In this document: one piece after another, positions 61,283-64,000 of the stretch
How the letters are laid out: each line of letters starts with the position of its first letter
Position numbering within the stretch: position 1 is the first letter of the stretch
Assembly (NCBI GenBank): GCA_910589415.1
Contig: OU342639.1
Span: 32,186,268-32,250,267 of the forward strand
Direction: 5' to 3'
DNA length: 64,000 bases
DNA from: Malachius bipustulatus
Taxonomy: Eukaryota > Arthropoda > Insecta > Coleoptera > Melyridae
Made by a program: the position numbers and the translations under genes
Notes under the pieces: generated by a model
What the model saw: only the letters and a program-made list of their open reading frames with translations
The model's database searches: none
What the model was told of the DNA's origin: nothing

Positions 61283-61632
61283 ATTCAGAGAAAAAATATT
61301 TTTGAGAACAAAACTCTCACACAAAAAAACCCAACTTTAATTTTTTATTTGCCATCTTTTCAGCCTCAATTTGAATTTTTACCCTTGCAATGATACCCCC
61401 CACCGATTTTGGAAATATTTTTTACCGTTTTTGGGATAAAACTTAATAGTCAGGATTTTTCAGAGTAGTGGGAAGTGGAGCGTGAAACTTATTCCAGGTT
61501 GCTATAAATGTCCAAAATGGTGGGGGGAATATCGGTAAGGGTAAAAATTCAAATCGAGACTGAAAAGATGCCAAATAAAAAAATCAAAGTTAACGAGTCC
61601 GAGCTTTTTCTCAAAAATATTTTTTCTCTGAA
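61283..61632. repeat. Inverted repeat, about 135-bp arms
   Basis: The left arm 61283-61420 (CAGAGAAAAAATATTTTTGA ... GCCATCTTTTCAGCCTC, AATTTGAATTTTTACCCTT, CCCCCCACC) is matched by the reverse complement of 61495-61632 (GGCATCTTTTCAGTCTC, ATTTGAATTTTTACCCTTAC, CCCCCCACC). A short spacer is centred near 61455. No coding sequence lies within. It directly follows the foldback copy at 60.6 kb. Confidence 0.75.
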
Positions 61633-62599
61633 AAACGAACTTTACTCCATAATTAAGTGGTATAGGTAGGTAGGTACTCTCCGTATTAGTATAAGGAAGG
61701 GTTCAAAATTAGCTTTCGTTGGGGTGAAAATGGAAAATAGTTTTTCCTTACTGAAAATAGGAAAACTTTCTCATTTAGGTAATTTTTGTAAGAAATTTCA
61801 AAAAATGCTAGAGTTTTCAAAAAAATTACCTGAAAGTATACCTACTGGAAAAACGTAAAAATTACTCCAAAATATTACATTCCGCTCAATGGTGAAATAA
61901 ACTCTAAAGCACATGCACGCTAAGCACTAACTAAAAAAATATAAAAGAGGAGGCTTAACAATAATAGTAGTGTGCTGTAAAATATACCGAGCGAAATTTA
62001 AAAAAATATATTTTTTAATGAAAACTATTTATTAAAACATGTGAAATAATTTATATGGAAAACGATGAGCCAGCCATGATTTGCTTTTATTTTATTGTCA
62101 GATAATTTCTATTTTGACGTGTAGCATTATTTTTGCGTAAATTTCAACTAAAATTTGAGCAACTTCTTCACGAATATTTGCCTAATATAAGTCTTAGACG
62201 ATCAATAATATCAAATAACCCCACAATAAAAAATATATAGGAAATAATTGATATTGAGGGGGTCACTCAATATTTCCATTTTTTGAGAGCAGCCTGGAAA
62301 AAACCGTACGACCGGTTCACGAGCTCTGAACCAGAAATTTTCCATTTTATTTATTCTAACTGTGGTTGCAAAAATTCACGTATCATTATTGTCCGACACC
62401 GTGTGTATGCTTCATTTTGTTCCTGGAATCTTAAAAAAAAAAGGTCCAATGATCCGTTCGGAGCATATTGCTCGTTAACACGACCTGCAGGAAGACAAAA
62501 ATTTTGCTTCCTCGCTCATTATTGTCAAATTTTGCCCATTAACAAATTATGTTTTGCAATTATTGCCTTTTGAACGTCAATTTGGTCACAGTTTGAATT

Positions 62600-62830
62600 C
62601 TGAGAACGTAGAACGTCACAGTTTGGATTCTGCATGACTACATATAATGTATGCAAGTCGTAAGTAGAAAATTATTTGTAAATTCCGCTCAAATGTGGAA
62701 GTTTCTGCGATAGGTACTGCCTGGATAGCAGCCCGAACAAGCTCAATATTTTCGCTCGAACGACCAGATAAGTCTTCCAGGTATAATTTGCATCGCACCG
62801 TACCCCATACCAGTTTGTAAAAATTAAAAT
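62600..62830 (-). mobile_element. Possible mariner/IS630-type transposase C-terminal relic
   Basis: The minus-strand frame CKLYLEDLSGRSSENIELVR followed by AAIQAVPIAETSTFERNL has the layout of the end of many IS630-Tc1-mariner transposases (LWG-LK--VY---P-TLEELK--I--EI-AIP). Catalytic residues are not preserved in the piece I can read, and the upstream sequence is broken. Confidence 0.35.
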
Positions 62831-64000
62831 GCGCTTACTTGTTTGGATACACCTGACAAAAAAACTTAATTTTTGACAGTATTGTCAAATAAATAAAACA
62901 ATATATGCTGATGGGATCGTGAGCCACACCCAATAATAGTAGATTCGTGAGATGAGTGTTTCCTGCTCACATGATTTCAAAAACGATGAGGCCAAAAAAT
63001 CCTAGAGAAAGGATCACGCGAAAACCAGAAAAGCAATTTTTACGTTTTTAGGGTTCCTCTATAGAAGCAAATATTATTATGTTATTCTCGAGTTAAAATC
63101 TATACCTATCAATTTTTACTATAAAATATGTGAGACGACAAAGACAGCGAGAAAAAAAAAAACGAAAGGTCAGTGTTACTGGAATAAGTCCCTTTGGCTT
63201 TGGTCATGAACTGTCTAAAAGCGCATGTGCGAATGGAAATTACACCATAAAAAACTGTTACAGGAGTTTGTATCTATAAACCTACGATTATACCTCTATA
63301 TGTAGTACTCCCAGTCCCGTCCCACGTACCTATACTTATTATAATATGTAGGTATTAAATTTCTTTGTATCCTCTGGAATTCTGTGCTCTTATGTATTGA
63401 AGCAGACCTGGTGTAGGTAGGTAATGGTACTAGTAGGCGAACAGAAAAGTAACTTTTCTCTCGTAATAAAATCACGGGCTAGAACACGAGATCTAATTAT
63501 TTTAATTGGAGCAGAAAAACAAAAAAAAATCAGCTGGTGGAAGCATCCATTAGATAACTGATGAATAATTGAAGACCTCTGCCTGTTTCCTCTATTCCCT
63601 CTAATAATTCTCCATTAATTTATGGAATGATGCAATTTTGCAACAAATTCTACCAGTGAAAAAAAATGGACAACAAAGACATAACGATTAAAGGATGATA
63701 TTAAAGGCGTAAGTGTTCGCTCGGGGGTTAAGCAAAATTGAAATTTTATTGGATCGTTCCATAATCATGTGACTCCCTGAAAGGGATGACGCGCCACGTT
63801 TCCTATGCGCAATGTCTAGACAAATGAAAAAGGACTGCCATGAATGTTAAACCACCAGGAAATAACATTTTGGAAAATTATTTTCAGCTCTTCAAAAATA
63901 TTTTTGTTTAGTTAAACTTATTCAACTCTCCATTAATCCCTCTCTTTGTCCCGCATTGTATACTTTTTTTTCTGGAGGAAAGTGTATATTCCAGACTAAT
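62831..64000. other. Unassigned right end of window
   Basis: AT-rich DNA with no gene, exon or structured repeat that I can support. Confidence 0.5.

Noticed and set aside
62283..62573. 96-codon plus-strand frame
   Set aside because: It lies beside a likely transposase relic on the other strand and shows no protein family features.
1..64000. CRISPR array, rRNA genes or prokaryotic operon structure
   Set aside because: No regularly spaced identical repeats, rRNA signatures or tightly packed co-directional ORFs; introns and insect-type transposons show eukaryotic DNA.

Overview
The window is AT-rich nuclear DNA from a multicellular animal, most likely an insect. Genes are split by many GT-AG introns. 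The proteins are single-copy animal orthologues: endophilin A, a KIF21-type kinesin without WD40 repeats, KRTCAP2, and a DNAJB1/DnaJ-1 type Hsp40. The repeats (Tc1, mariner, I/Loa-like LINE relics and many CAGGGTGT-ended MITEs) are of the insect kind. I could not settle the insect order.

Layout. 1-7 kb has no gene I can support. It holds a zone rich in GTTTTACCAC motifs, a broken Tc1-like transposase with a duplicated 73-bp segment, a LINE ORF2 relic and a MITE. 7.17-17.43 kb (+) is endophilin A, for which I reconstructed 10 coding exons (433 codons). Its long second intron holds a roughly 1.1-kb diverged palindrome. 17.4-24.7 kb is 3' UTR plus intergenic DNA. 25.14-49.97 kb (+) is a KIF21-type kinesin (7 coding exons, 1034 codons). 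Its first exon encodes only the first 12 residues plus 2 nt and is separated from the rest by a 21.4-kb intron. That intron is the accessory region of the window: it carries at least three LINE relics besides a LINE piece with a long open RNase H frame, a mariner relic, a tRNA-like relic, several foldback elements, a 1.58-kb element with terminal inverted repeats, and a complete single-exon gene on the opposite strand for a membrane-anchored JmjC/cupin-8 protein (44.53-45.49 kb). 52.50-53.42 kb (-) is KRTCAP2, rebuilt as four exons with the first contributing just ATG G. 56.32-58.45 kb (-) is DnaJ-1, with a TATA box and a heat-shock element just upstream. 58.8-64 kb is gene-poor, with two more inverted-repeat elements and a transposase relic.

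The genes form no operon or pathway. Endophilin A acts in synaptic-vesicle endocytosis, the kinesin in microtubule regulation and transport, KRTCAP2 in ER N-glycosylation, DnaJ-1 in cytosolic heat-shock folding, and the JmjC protein probably in the ER/Golgi lumen. The most unusual content is structural: six inverted-repeat or foldback elements in 64 kb. Two copies of one family (43.0 and 60.6 kb) share sequence, and one of these is nested inside a larger TIR element that repeats a GCCGTA motif throughout. I found no CRISPR array, rRNA gene or intact DNA transposon.
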